Made by a program: the position numbers and the translations under genes
DNA from: Cynocephalus volans
Lineage: Eukaryota; Chordata; Mammalia; Dermoptera; Cynocephalidae
NCBI RefSeq assembly: GCF_027409185.1
Contig: NC_084464.1
Location: forward strand, 51,063,095 to 51,127,094
Direction of reading: 5' to 3'
Length of the DNA: 64,000 bases
Notes under the pieces: generated by a model
Database searches by the model: none
What the model was told of the DNA's origin: nothing
What the model saw: the letters and a program-made list of their open reading frames with translations, nothing else
Shown here: positions 46,322 through 58,141 of the stretch, in pieces
How the letters are laid out: each line of letters begins with the position of its first letter
How positions within the stretch are numbered: position 1 is the first letter of the stretch

Positions 46322-47001
46322 AAAGAGTGACTTCAGCACAGGAGGATTTTAATAATCTGGTGGACAAGATGATCAGACAGGGTCTTTCACCAGCCACCCT
46401 TCCTTGCCCAATTGGCTTGTGAACAAAGTGACCATGGTGGCGGGATTGGAAGTTATGCCTGGGCTCAGCAACGTGGACTTCTACTCACCCTGGCTGATCT
46501 GGCTACAGCAACTGCTAAGTGCCCAATCTGCTGATACTCCTTGATAGTACACCATTCCTTGGGGGAGTCAGCCAGCCAGCCACCTGCTGGGGGGTTGATT
46601 ACAGTGGACTGATTCCATCATGGAAGAGGAAGCACGTTGTTCTTACTGGAACAGATACTTTCTTTGGATATAGATCTGCCTTTCCTGCCCCCAGTGCCTT
46701 TACCAAAAACACTTTACATGGACTGTAGAATGCCTTAAACATTGTCATGGTGTTCCACACAGTGTCACTTCTGACCAAAGAATTCATCTTACAGCCAATG
46801 TAATACAGTGGCTGAAGTTCATAGCATTCCCTGGTCTCACCATGTTCTCCATCAGCCTGAAACGGCTGACCCAATAGAATGGTGGAATGGCCTTTTGCAG
46901 ATTTAGTTATGGCATCAGCTGAGGGGCAATACTCTGCAGAGCTGGGGCAGTGTCGTAGAGGATGAGGCATATGCTCCAAGTCAGCCAACGTTACGTAATG
47001 C

Positions 47002-47503
47002 TGTGATGGCTAATTTTATGTGTCAACTTGAGTGGGTTAAGGGATGCCCAGACAGCAGGTAAAACATTCTTTCTGGGTGTGTCTGTGAGGATGTTTCCAG
47101 GAGAGACTGGTATTTGAAATGGTAGACTGAGTACCGAAGATCACCATCACCAATGTGGACAGGCACCATCCAGTCCACTGAGGGCCCAAATAGAACCAAA
47201 AGGCAGAGGGAGGGAGAATTCTGTTTCTCTCTTCTTGAGCTGGGACATCCTCTTTTCCTGACTTTGGACATTGGAGCTGCTGCTGCAGACTCCGGGACTT
47301 AGACCAGATGCACCCCCTGATTCTCAGGCCTTCATTCCCGGACTGAGTTGCGCCACTGGCTTACCTGGTTCTCCAGCTGCAAATGGCATATCTTGGAACT
47401 TTTCAGCCTTCATAATTGCATAAGCCAGTTCTCATAATAAATCTCTTATATGTGTATATATATCCGATTGGTTTTGCTTCCTTGGAGAACCCTGACTAAT
47501 ACA
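47002..47503 (+). mobile_element. ERVL-class (MLT2-like) solo LTR nested in the ERV-L provirus
   Basis: A TG...CA element of 502 bases beginning TGTGATGGCTAATTTTATGT and ending 'aaccctgactaataca', with AATAAA near 47438. The flanks aatgc (46997-47001) and ggtgc (47504-47508) agree at three of five positions, consistent with an eroded five-base duplication. Retroviral dUTPase-like sequence resumes immediately after it. The same family occurs inverted at 56534-57008. Confidence 0.75.
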
Positions 47504-48490
47504 GGTGCTCTTTCTTCTGTCATCAGGATATGGGGGTCTTGGAATCAAGGAGTGGAAATGGAAATGGGTTCTCTCACTATTACCACGAGTGACACCATCA
47601 CTGAAACTTTTGCTTCTTGTCCCTTCATCATTGAGCTCTTCTTGTCTAAAAAGCTTAATTTTCAAGGAGGAATGCATGCACCACAGCAATGATTCCACTA
47701 AACTGGAAGTTGGGACTGACTGCCCTCTGGCCTCTTTGGTCTTCTCATGCCAGGGATCAACAGGCAAAGAAGGAGGCTGCTGTGCCAGCTGAGGTGATTG
47801 ATCTAATTGAGAAGAAATTGGTTACTACTATACAATAGGGGTAAAGGAGGAGTGTTTTATTATGTCTGTAGTGCAGGAGATCCCCTGGGGCACCTCTTGG
47901 TACTCCAATGTCCTGTGATAAAAGTCTGTGGTAAACTGCAACAACCTAGTACAGGCTGGACTACCTGTGGCCCAGACCCTTTAGGGATAAGAGTTGGGTC
48001 TCCCTCATCAGCTAAGGAACCTTGACCACCTGAAAATGCTTACTGAGGGCAAAGGGAATATTGACTGGGTGGTAGAAGAAAGTAGTTAGAAACACCAGCT
48101 AAGACCGTATGGCTAGTTGCGGAAGTGAAGACTATAATAATTATGAATATTTTTTTCTTATTTTTCTATGACTATATTAACCTGTTTTCCCCCTTTTCTT
48201 CTCCCATCCCATTTTTTTAACCATCTAACATAAGATACATTAATAGTAGTTAACTTTATATCTTACTTTGTAAGTTACACTCATCACCAGATGAGTAAGA
48301 CTCAACTGAAAGAGAAATGAACATCATTCAAAGATGGATAAAAAAAAATTGTATACTCTTTTGCAAAGAAGGTTACTGTGTTTTTGGTGGTACATGAGAC
48401 AGTTGCATAATGTGAGGCAAAGCATGATCTTGCTATTGTCTTTATTTGGAGGTTAAGTATGAATAACAGAAATATGTATGGATGCCAAGT

Positions 48491-49111
48491 TGTCATGGGG
48501 TGGACTTTGGTGGCCTTGTACTAGGTATTTCTATTAGCTGAGCTGAAAGTATGTTTCCTAGAGTTCCCTTCTCTGTATGATTACAAGTTAAGTAGGAGGA
48601 ATTTGTATAAGATTTGAAAAACACAAGTGAAGCTATAGTCATTTTGTTATGCTCTGCAGGTTGTTGTAGGCAGGTGCTGTTGCAACTCATGCACATTGTG
48701 ATCTGTTGGTGAGGGGTTGAAGCTGGGCACACAGCTCTCCCAGCTCCCACCTGATCGCTTCCTTCCTTCTGTGAATCCTGGGCCAGGTGCAGGTGGAGCT
48801 ATGTGGTAAAGGTGCCAGCTTGACCAGCAGGCCACTTGTGTCATCAAGCACAGAGGTGGTGGGACACAGATGTGGTTCTGGTTTTCCTTTCCAAGTTCTA
48901 GCTGAAGTTTGGTTTCTTCCACTTCACATCCATATTCCATTCCCAACTTCCAGCTCTGCAGACTTTGGGCCCGACATTAGATGTAGATGTGACATTCTTA
49001 AATAGACTGCATTATCATCCCCCCAGTGCTAGGTCTCATCCTTATAATAAATCCCTTATTCTATATCACTCAGAGTAGTGTATTTTCCCTGACTGAACCC
49101 TGAGTGATACA
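48491..49111 (+). mobile_element. Probable 3' LTR of the ERV-L provirus
   Basis: Follows the dUTPase region after an AT-rich untranslated part. It has TG at the left, and at the right an AATAAA signal (about 49047), then 'gaaccctgagtgataca', which resembles the end of the MLT2-like LTRs. The boundary at the left is a guess. Confidence 0.4.
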
Positions 49112-49129
49112 CTCAGACTAATAATTCCT

Positions 49130-49330
49130 CTCTCAAAATCCTTTTGTATCCGTTATCTCACATAATCCTTACAGTAACCATTTGAGGTAGATATTATGAT
49201 CTTCATTTTGAAGATAAGGAATTTGAAATCAGAGAGGTTAAGTATTTTTCTCAAAGTCAAAGCTATTAAATAGCCAAGGCAGGACTCAAAGCCAGGTTTA
49301 ATAGATGCTGCATTGAAAACTGTTTCCCAA
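49130..49330 (-). repeat. MIR SINE remnant, antisense
   Basis: 'gttatctcacataatcctta', 'gaggtagatattatgatctt' and 'cagagaggttaagtattttt' are antisense MIR blocks. Confidence 0.85.
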
Positions 49331-49854
49331 ACAGTTTGAATCTGTACTCGTATAGCTGAGTTTGTATCCTAGTTGCTCTGTTTCTGATCCTTGTGCAACC
49401 AGAGGTTAAAAAATTTGGTTTCATGGGTGGTGATCATGAAATCAACTTTACTTTTGTCTCCTTTCATACCTGTGGTTTGTGTGTGTTTGGGGTGTCTTTT
49501 CCCCACTAGTAGGTAAAAACTCAGGCCCAGTGACTTTTTTGTTTATTAGTAGGCAATAAAAAGTTCTGCAAACATGTTAGGGAGTAAACATAGCTTTGGC
49601 TTGAAATATCTAATCTTGTATATTAATTAGCACTTCAGTTTATATTTAGATTCCCTTCTTCTCTGATTCCCTACACCCACCTCCTCCCCAGCTAAAATTG
49701 GCTGCAGTCTGATTGCCTACCTGTGGGGAAAGGTTGAGGTTAGCATCCTTCTCTCTCTCTGGCCTGACTTCCCCACTCACCTCCTCCCCAGAACTGAAGT
49801 TGGAAGGAAGGAAGGGAGGTAGGAATGTTGTTGCTGTTGTTTAAAAAAAACAAA
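49331..49854. other. Intergenic stretch with no recognised feature
   Basis: Unique-looking sequence ending in an A-rich part that leads into an L1. Nothing supportable. Confidence 0.4.
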
Positions 49855-51652
49855 ACAAAATAGTTTTGCATATCATAATTGCTATATCATAAAATTCACC
49901 CATTGTAAATGTACAATTGAATGACTTTTAGAAGATTTATAGAGCTGTGCAGCTATCATAAATTTTCAGTCTGTTAGAACATTTCCATTACCCCAAAAAG
50001 TTTCCTCAAGACCATTTGCAGTTAACCCTCATTCCTTGCCATTGATTTGCTTTCTGTCTTTACAAATTTGCCTTTTTTGGATATTTCCTATAAACGGCAT
50101 CATATAATATGTAGTATTTTGTGTCTGGATTCTTTTTAGCATAATGTTTTTGAAGTTCTTTCATGTTGTGGCATGAATCAGAAATCTACTCCTTTTTATT
50201 GCTGAATAGTGTTCTATGAAATGGATAAATACCATGTCTTATTTATCCATTCACTAGCTGATGAACATTTGGATTGTTTCTAGTTTTTGGCTATTACGAA
50301 CAATGCTGCAATGAACACTCATAGACATGTCTTTGTGTAGATATAGCTTTCTGTTTCTCTTAGGTTTGTTCCTAGAAGTCTAATTTCTGGGTTGAATTAT
50401 TAAGTTTTCATTTAATATTTTAAGAAACATCTAAAATGTTTTCTGAATTGGCTATAAAATTTTAACGTATGAAGGTTTCAGTTTCTCCACATTCTTGGCA
50501 ACACTTATTATTGTCTTTTTGAAGGTAGCCATTCTAGTGGATGTATAGACGTATCTCACAGTGATTTTAGTTTGCATTTCCCTGACGATTGATGATGTTG
50601 AGTATCTCTTCATATACTTATTAGCTACTGTGTATCTTCTCTAGTGAAATGTCTATTCAACTTTTTGGCCCATTTTTAAATTGAGTTGTTTGCCTTCTTA
50701 TTATTGAGTTATGGAATTCTTTATATTTTCTGGATACAAGTTCTTTATCAGATACATGATTTGCAAATATTTTCTCCACATATGGTTTGTCTTTTAGTTT
50801 TCTTTTCATTTTCATATTATATTTTCAAGTGCAAAAATTTTAAATTTGGACGAAGTCCAGTTTACCACTTTTTCTTTTATGGATTGTGCATTTGGTGTCA
50901 TAGCTAAGAGCTCTTTGCTAAACTCAAGGTTACAAAGATTTTTCTCCTATCTTTATCCTGCGAAGTTTAATAGTTTTATTTCATTCATTTAAGTCTATTT
51001 ATGATCTATCTGAGTTAGTTTTTGTTAAATGTGGATTTCCAGTTGTCTCAGCATCATTTATTGAAAAACTATAATTTCCCCATGGAATTGTCTAATATCA
51101 ACTGTACAGAAATGTAAAGTTTTATTTCAGAACTTTCAATTCAGTTCCATTGATCTATAATACACATCACATGTAGATTCTATATGAACCTCTTATGCAA
51201 ACACTATGCTATCTTAATTATTAAAGTTTTACAGTAAGTTTTGAAATCATGTAGTGTAAATCCTGCAACTTTGTTTTTCATTTTCAAATTTGCTTTGCTC
51301 ATTCTAGGTTTCTGCATTTCTAAATTTAAGGATAAGCTTGCCAATTCTTTCTTTGCCAAAAACAAAAACAAAAAACCTTACTGAGATTTTGATAGGGGTG
51401 CATTGAACCTATAGATCAATTTGGGGAGAAATGCCACTTAAAAATACTGAGTCTTCTAATCCATAAACATTGAGAAGTGTGTTGTTTAATTTTCAAATAT
51501 TTGGGGATTTCCCAGATTTATTTTTGTTGTTATTTTATAATTTAATTCCTTTGTGGTCAGATGCCATACTTTGTATGATTTCAATCCTTTTAAATTCATT
51601 GAGACTTGTTTTATGGCCAAGTATATGGTTTTTCCTGGAGAATGTTTTAGGC
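49855..51652 (-). mobile_element. L1 LINE, antisense, 3' end through ORF2
   Basis: The complement of L1 3' untranslated region, reverse transcriptase and endonuclease portions, with several gaps: 'aaattcacccattgtaaatg' at the 3' end and the 'tttttcctggagaatg' endonuclease block at the 5' end (about 51629-51645). All frames are broken. Confidence 0.85.
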
Positions 51653-51654
51653 GT

Positions 51655-51797
51655 GCTAGAGTAGAAGTATTATTAGAGACAAGGAAGATATTTTATGATG
51701 ATAAAATAGGTACCCAATGGCTGCAAAAAACACATGATTTTGAAGTACACCTGAAACATTCTCCAGGAAAAGTTATATACTAGGCCATAAAATAAGT
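51655..51797 (+). mobile_element. Inverted L1 ORF2 fragment
   Basis: A plus-strand piece of the same L1 endonuclease region ('attctccaggaaaagttata' then 'ggccataaaataagtca'), directly next to the antisense L1. Together they form a 44-base inverted repeat, 51605-51648 against 51753-51796, with about six mismatches. Confidence 0.75.
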
Positions 51798-51831
51798 CAC
51801 ACCCACACAAACACACACTCATATAGACACA

Positions 51832-52176
51832 CAGTCATAGTTTGTTTGTGCTGCTATAACAGAATACCTGAGACTGGGTAACATATAAAGAACAGAAATT
51901 TATTTGTGTCATAGTTCTGGAGGCTAGGAAGTCCAAGATCAAGATGCTTGCAGATTCGGTTGTCTAGTGAGGGCTACATCCTCTAAAGGGAAGGAACTCT
52001 TTCTTCACATGGCAGGAGGCAGAAGGGCAAGCTAGCCGAATGTGGTGTGAAGCCTCTTTCATAAGGGTCTTAATCACTTTCATGAGGGAGGAAGACTAAT
52101 TACCTTTTAAAGCCCCACGTGTTAATGCTATTACATTGGCAGCACCAGAATTTTGATGGGGACAGTCAAACCACAG
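51832..52176 (-). mobile_element. MaLR-type LTR (MST/MLT1-like), antisense
   Basis: 'gtgctgctataacagaatac', 'tgagactgggtaacatataa', 'tctggaggctaggaagtcca' and 'gggacagtcaaaccacag' are in order. It sits between L1 pieces. Confidence 0.75.
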
Positions 52177-52184
52177 TTTGCATG

Positions 52185-52835
52185 TGTGCATGCACACACA
52201 CACACAATGCTAGTTGTGTCAAGTTGATGTTAAGAGTTGTTCAAGGCTTCTGTATCCTTGCTGTTTACTGTCTTGAGACTTGATCAATTATTGAGACTTG
52301 GATATTGAAACCTTCAACTGTTATTGTTGAATTTTGTATTTTCTCCTTTCAATTCTGTCACTTTTTACTTTATAAAATTTTGGGTTCTATTTTCCTCATG
52401 TATTGACCATTTTATCATTATGAAATATTCCTCTTTGTCTCTAGTACTATTTCTAGTTTTGAAGTCTATTTTGTCTGATATTAATATAGCCACTCCAGTT
52501 CTCTTGTAGATACTGTTTACATGGTATATCTTTTTCCATGCTGTTGTTTTCAATCTATTTGTGTCTTTAAATCTAAGATGTGTTTCTCGCAGGCAACAAA
52601 TAGTTGATTCTTGCTTTTTAAGTCCAGTCTAATAATCTTTGCCTTTTTATTGGGTTTTTAGACCATTCACATTTAATGTACTTAATTTTATGGTTGGGTT
52701 TACAATGACCATTTTGCTACTTTTTCCCATATGTTATATGCTTTTGATTGATTTCCAGAGTGCTGAAGTAGTTCTTTTTGTCAATTATATACAAATATGT
52801 AGTTGTTTTGGGGAGATAAGTTTTATTGATCTCCT
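52185..52835 (-). mobile_element. L1 LINE, antisense, ORF2 5' part
   Basis: The complement of the L1 endonuclease coding region ('caaatagttgattcttgctt', 'tgatattaatatagccactc'). Probably the upstream continuation of, or a neighbour to, the L1 at 49855-51652, separated by the MaLR LTR. Confidence 0.8.
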
Positions 52836-54020
<1,185 letters not shown>

Positions 54021-54229
54021 ATATGTAACTTTTTTGACCATGAGAAACGCTCCCCCTACCTTTTTGGCAAACCATTTCTGTAAGAGACATTTGGGAAATA
54101 CTGGCCTTCAGGGCACCAGTAGAAAGGGAAGTTATTTTCTTCCTCATCCAGAGAACTCCTCTAAGTGAAGTAGTATGTTATTGCCCGTCACCTGCTCCTA
54201 ACCACAGCAGTTTTGAAAGTTTCTATGCT
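54021..54229. other. Short unique stretch
   Basis: Nothing recognised. Confidence 0.4.
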
Positions 54230-54345
54230 ATTATTTTTTTACCTTAATGGTGCAGTCCCTCCACTAGACTATGAATTCTTTATAGGTAGCAAATCCATCT
54301 TACACAAACTTGGCACTTAGCAAGACTGAATGAACAAAAGTGTTA
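54230..54345 (+). mobile_element. L2 LINE 3' end, sense
   Basis: 'tccctccactagactatgaa', 'cttggcacttagcaagactg' and 'aatgaacaaaag' form an eroded L2 terminus. Confidence 0.55.
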
Positions 54346-54902
54346 GTGGAGGGTTTCTTTCCTGCTTTTTCTTTTTCTTCTTCTTCATCTTTTAAAGAAG
54401 GTAAGAAACATCTCCTCAGTAGGGTCCCAGACCACAGATATACAGCAAACAAGGCTATTGGGTACTTATGAAACCCCCAGTGTGTGAAAAGCTGTGCTTG
54501 TGAATATTTCACACACAAAGGGATGCATTAAGTGTGCAAATGTCCTGTGCTCTTTCCAAGGTCAACCAGGGTGGGTTTTCTCTTTATGTTTGTGTGTGTG
54601 ATTTTGTACACACAGCTGAAGAGAGGAGTTGCTGAGAACTTTCCAAAAGAAATGAATGGGATAAAACAGCTTGCCAAGTTACTGAGTGGAAATTAAGAAC
54701 AGATTCTTAACATCATCACTTTACCATTTTTAAGATATTTTCCTTTAAAAGACAAAACCACCGAATGATGAAACGTGTCGTTCTTCTCCTGAAGTCCCTT
54801 AGTGTTAAAGGTCTGCTCAGTTGCATACATATATATAAGCCAGCCCCAAGTAACATACACATGAACATTGCAATCAGTCTCAAATTATTTTTCAGTGGGG
54901 AA

Positions 54903-54903
<1 letters not shown>
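54346..54903. other. Unique stretch, possibly conserved
   Basis: No repeat family recognised; complex sequence. Small frames are unsupported. Confidence 0.35.

Positions 54904-54951
<48 letters not shown>
54904..54951. repeat. (GT)23 microsatellite
   Basis: Pure GT run. Confidence 0.98.
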
Positions 54952-54952
<1 letters not shown>

Positions 54953-55839
54953 CACCCCTTTTCACCTGCAGCATAGACCAGTTGGGAAAATTTCTTTCTT
55001 TTAAATATTCCAAAATACAATTTTATGCTGAAGCTGACTGGAGCACTTGGCCCCAAGCATTATTTTTCAAAGAGTTTTGAGCTACTGAAAATGGGGATAT
55101 AACGGAAGTTTGTATGTGATCATGCTTGTGCAGGTACTCTGGCTCCAGAAACAACATAAGCAGTGGTGGCTGCTAGTGGGTATAGCCTTTTCCAGCCTGG
55201 GGACCTTGGGCTCTGATATGGATGGTCTAGGAGAGATAGTAAAGAATTCCATGCCCTTTCCTGCACATTCAAGCACTCTGCTCACTGTGTGGTAGTCCTC
55301 TCACATCTGGCCAGGTGTGGTGCAGTGGGCTGGAGCTGCCCTTATTGGCCTCTGAGTGGGGCCACATACCAGATTAGACACACGTGTGGCCTGCCTTGCA
55401 GCGGGGGTGGAGGGCAGCCACCACGATGTCCTAGGATTGTGTGTCTTGTGGTTAAACACTCAAGGTTTTGACGTCGGCAAGGCAGCAGAGCCGACCCTCC
55501 AAGCCGCTGCAAACAACCTGAGAAGGCTTCTCAAAAATGCAGTCCTGCGCCTTGGAAGGAGACAGCCTTTATGGGGGCAATTTTCCAATTGCTGACTATT
55601 TGGTGTGGTCATGTCTGAGCCATGGGATGTTTCTTAACCCTGGGCAAAGAGATTTGCAGAGAGCTGGACTGGGGAATTGTACATTAATGTTAAGTGCATT
55701 CTTGGTATTAACTAACAGAGGAATGGTGCATGTTGCCAGGGCAGGGATAGGGGGAGAGGGCAAAGACAGGAAAAGGCATATAAGAGTAGTGGCCATCTGT
55801 AAGGTACAAATATTCTGTGATTTAATACTCTGTCTAGAA
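54952..55839. other. Intergenic stretch with no supported gene
   Basis: Somewhat GC-richer. Overlapping frames at 55356-55595 and 55537-55845 show no domain and contradict each other. Confidence 0.35.
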
Positions 55840-55980
55840 CCATGAGTTTGATCCTCCTATTAATCTGTATTTTGCAGAGAAGCTAAATTATGCTCCTAGC
55901 TGCAATAACCAGAGCTGGGATTAGAAACCAGGTTTTTCTGATGCCGTACTCTGAGGCTTTTCTACTATACTACACAACGA
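55840..55980 (-). repeat. MIR SINE remnant, antisense
   Basis: 'agagctgggattagaaacca' and 'gcttttctactatactacac' are the antisense MIR 5' part. Confidence 0.6.
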
Positions 55981-56439
55981 AGAGGACCTAAAATATCTTC
56001 AAGCTGTTGTGACATCCAATTCATGTCATATTTGATAGGTACTTTTGAGGAAGAAATTGTGATAGCTATTGGCTTTTTTTTCTCTTTAGCCATATCCTTG
56101 GAAGTTATTGCTATATAACTTAATAATAGAAATCCAGGAATTCTGTCCTAAGCAATTCAGATCATATCCCTTATTATAAATGAGAGAAGGAGGATTGGCT
56201 CAAGATCAAAACACACACACACTGATGTGTGATGTGTTTATGCTGAACTGGGTCCAGTTCAAAACAAGCTTCTTCTGCCTTCTAGGCATTAATGGTGCCC
56301 TTGCTAACGGAATTCAGCATCTCCTTCAACAGAGTCTAGAGGTTAGCAGGTTGATTCTGGAAGCCTAAGTGGTGGGATGAGAGAGACCTCAAAATTCTGA
56401 GTAATCTTCCTCCACCCCAGTCTTAGAAGAATTTACTGA
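55981..56439. other. Intergenic stretch with no recognised feature
   Basis: Nothing supportable. Confidence 0.4.
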
Positions 56440-56533
56440 GGTAGAGACATTCAATCTGTTTTGCCTCATTTGACCTTTACAACAGTCCTTTGGGGTGGAA
56501 TGATTTTCATCCCATGTTATTGATGAAGAATAA
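56440..56533 (-). repeat. MIR SINE remnant, antisense, left half
   Basis: 'acctttacaacagtcctttg' to 'tattgatgaagaa'. The element is cut by the LTR at 56534 and resumes at 57009. Confidence 0.75.
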
Positions 56534-56585
56534 TGTATTAGTCGGAGAGGAATAGAGCCAACAGGATGTGGTACATGTATACGGG

Positions 56586-56625
<40 letters not shown>

Positions 56626-57008
56626 TAGAGAAAGAGAGATTGATTAAGGAATTGGCTCATGCAGTTATGGAGGCTTGGCAAATCTACAGGTTAGGCTGGC
56701 AGGCTGGAGACCCAGGAAAGAGTTACAGTTTGAGTTCAAAGGCCATCTGTTGGCAGAATTCCCTCTTGCTTGGGGTGGCAGGGGTAGGGGGGGAGTCAGA
56801 GAAGTCAAGCTTTGCTCTGTTAAGGCCTTCAATTGATTGGATGAGGCCCACCCACATTAAGGAGGGTAATCTGCTTTACTCAAAGTCCACCAATTTAAAT
56901 GTTAATCTCATCCAAAAAAGATCTTTACAAAAAGATCCAGAATAACGTTTGACCAACTATAAGGGCACCATGGCCCAGCCAATTTGACACATGAAATTGA
57001 CCATTACA
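56534..57008 (-). mobile_element. ERVL-class (MLT2-like) solo LTR, antisense, inside a MIR
   Basis: Starts TGTATTAGTC and ends 'gaccattaca'. Inner blocks 'aaggaattggctcatgcagt', 'cttcaattgattggatgagg' and 'cccagccaatttgacaca' are the complement of the family at 47002-47503. It carries a (GA)n run at 56589-56622. Confidence 0.8.
56589..56622. repeat. (GA)n microsatellite within the LTR
   Basis: About 16 GA units, expanded from the LTR's own simple-repeat region. Confidence 0.95.
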
Positions 57009-57125
57009 ACACTAAGCTTGAGAAAGTTATCTGCCACGCTGAGGTCAAACAGCAGTGAGAGGTGGGGCTGGGAATTTAACCAAGGTATCTGACTCTCACA
57101 CTTGAGTTCTCTTCACCATCTTCTA
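57009..57125 (-). repeat. MIR SINE remnant, antisense, right half
   Basis: Continues the MIR after the LTR: 'cttgagaaagttatctgcca', 'tggggctgggaatttaacca' and 'cttgagttctcttcaccatc'. Confidence 0.75.
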
Positions 57126-57715
57126 TAGCCTGTGCCAGTAGATCATGGAAAGGCATATGATATTCATGGAGAGCTTCATATTGATTAGGTGACATACTCA
57201 TGGGGTTCTCATGCATTCTTCAAAAAGTCTTCAGTGAGTGCTACTATGGTCCATACAGTATAGACTAGTAGCTCTACCCCTGGAGAGTGAGTAAGGAGGC
57301 TGCTCTGTGAAGCCTGCTTCTCCCCAGGTAGACTGGGCCCTGGAAGTACATGATGGGCTTTGGAAGCTTGGCCAAGCTTAATGAACTATTTGAGTATATT
57401 GCATCAAGTAGGTATGATTTTCCAGATGAGTAGTCTGCTGCACGGAGCCTCACTGTATATTCAGGGAGCATTCCTAAAATATGAATGCGAAGACAGATGG
57501 AACCCCCCCTCCAGTGGTCTTGAGAGTAGGAAAGACTCCCAGCTACATTAATGCTCTGTGAGTGATAGAGTTGGGGGTAGGAGTAAATCAGATGATGCTG
57601 GAGAGGGGTCTCGCACTTCATGGCTCTTCAGGGTTCACCAACCTCAATAACAGCTCCTCAGCACTGAGATCCACATAGCTTATGACTTTCTCTTGTCCCA
57701 ACAGACCCTGAATAA
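57126..57715. other. Intergenic stretch with no recognised feature
   Basis: Nothing supportable; the 115-codon minus frame at 57274-57621 has no domain. Confidence 0.4.
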
Positions 57716-58141
57716 AATTCCATTTTCTGTTGCTTATAACAGAAGACTTGTAACTGGGTAATTTATAATGAAATGAAATTTATTTCTTACAGTTTTGGAG
57801 GCTGCGAAGTCCAAGTTCCAGGGACCCATCTGGTGAGGACCTTCTTCTTGGTGGGGACTCTGCACAGAGTCCTATGGTGATGCAGGCAATCACCTGGTAA
57901 GAATGGCACAAGCACTTTCATGTGCTCTCTCTATAAAGCCACCAGTCCATACCCTTGATAACCCATTACTTCATGAATAGATTAATCCATTCATGAGAGC
58001 ATAGTGCTCATGATCCAATCACATCTTAAAGGCCCCACATTTCACATACCATAATAGGATTTCCCACCTTCTTAACACTGTTACAATGGGGATCAACCTT
58101 CCAACATATGAACTTTTGGGGGACATGTTCAACCCATAACA
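57716..58141 (-). mobile_element. MaLR-type LTR (MST/MLT1-like), antisense
   Basis: 'gttgcttataacagaagact', 'ttggaggctgcgaagtccaa', 'gattaatccattcatgagag' and 'gacatgttcaacccataaca' are in order. It is related to the copy at 33732-34114 and closer to the family consensus as I remember it. Confidence 0.8.

Larger units (their letters stand above)
45780..49111 (+). mobile_element. 3' half of an ERV-L provirus, decayed, with nested insertions
   Basis: Translated pieces on the plus strand resemble, in order, the RNase H end of pol (45883-46131 and onward), the integrase zinc-finger and core (46337-47000, including the frame at 46519-46728) and a dUTPase-type domain (47505-48025). ERV-L elements encode dUTPase after integrase. 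No env-like part follows, which also fits ERV-L. Frames are broken by many stops and shifts; none exceeds about 110 codons. A SINE (46177-46321) and an LTR (47002-47503) are inserted in it, and a 3' LTR may lie at 48491-49111. The 5' half is missing. It is a relic with no coding ability. Confidence 0.8.

Noticed and set aside
46519-46728. A stand-alone small gene
   Set aside because: It is a fragment of the ERV-L integrase region.
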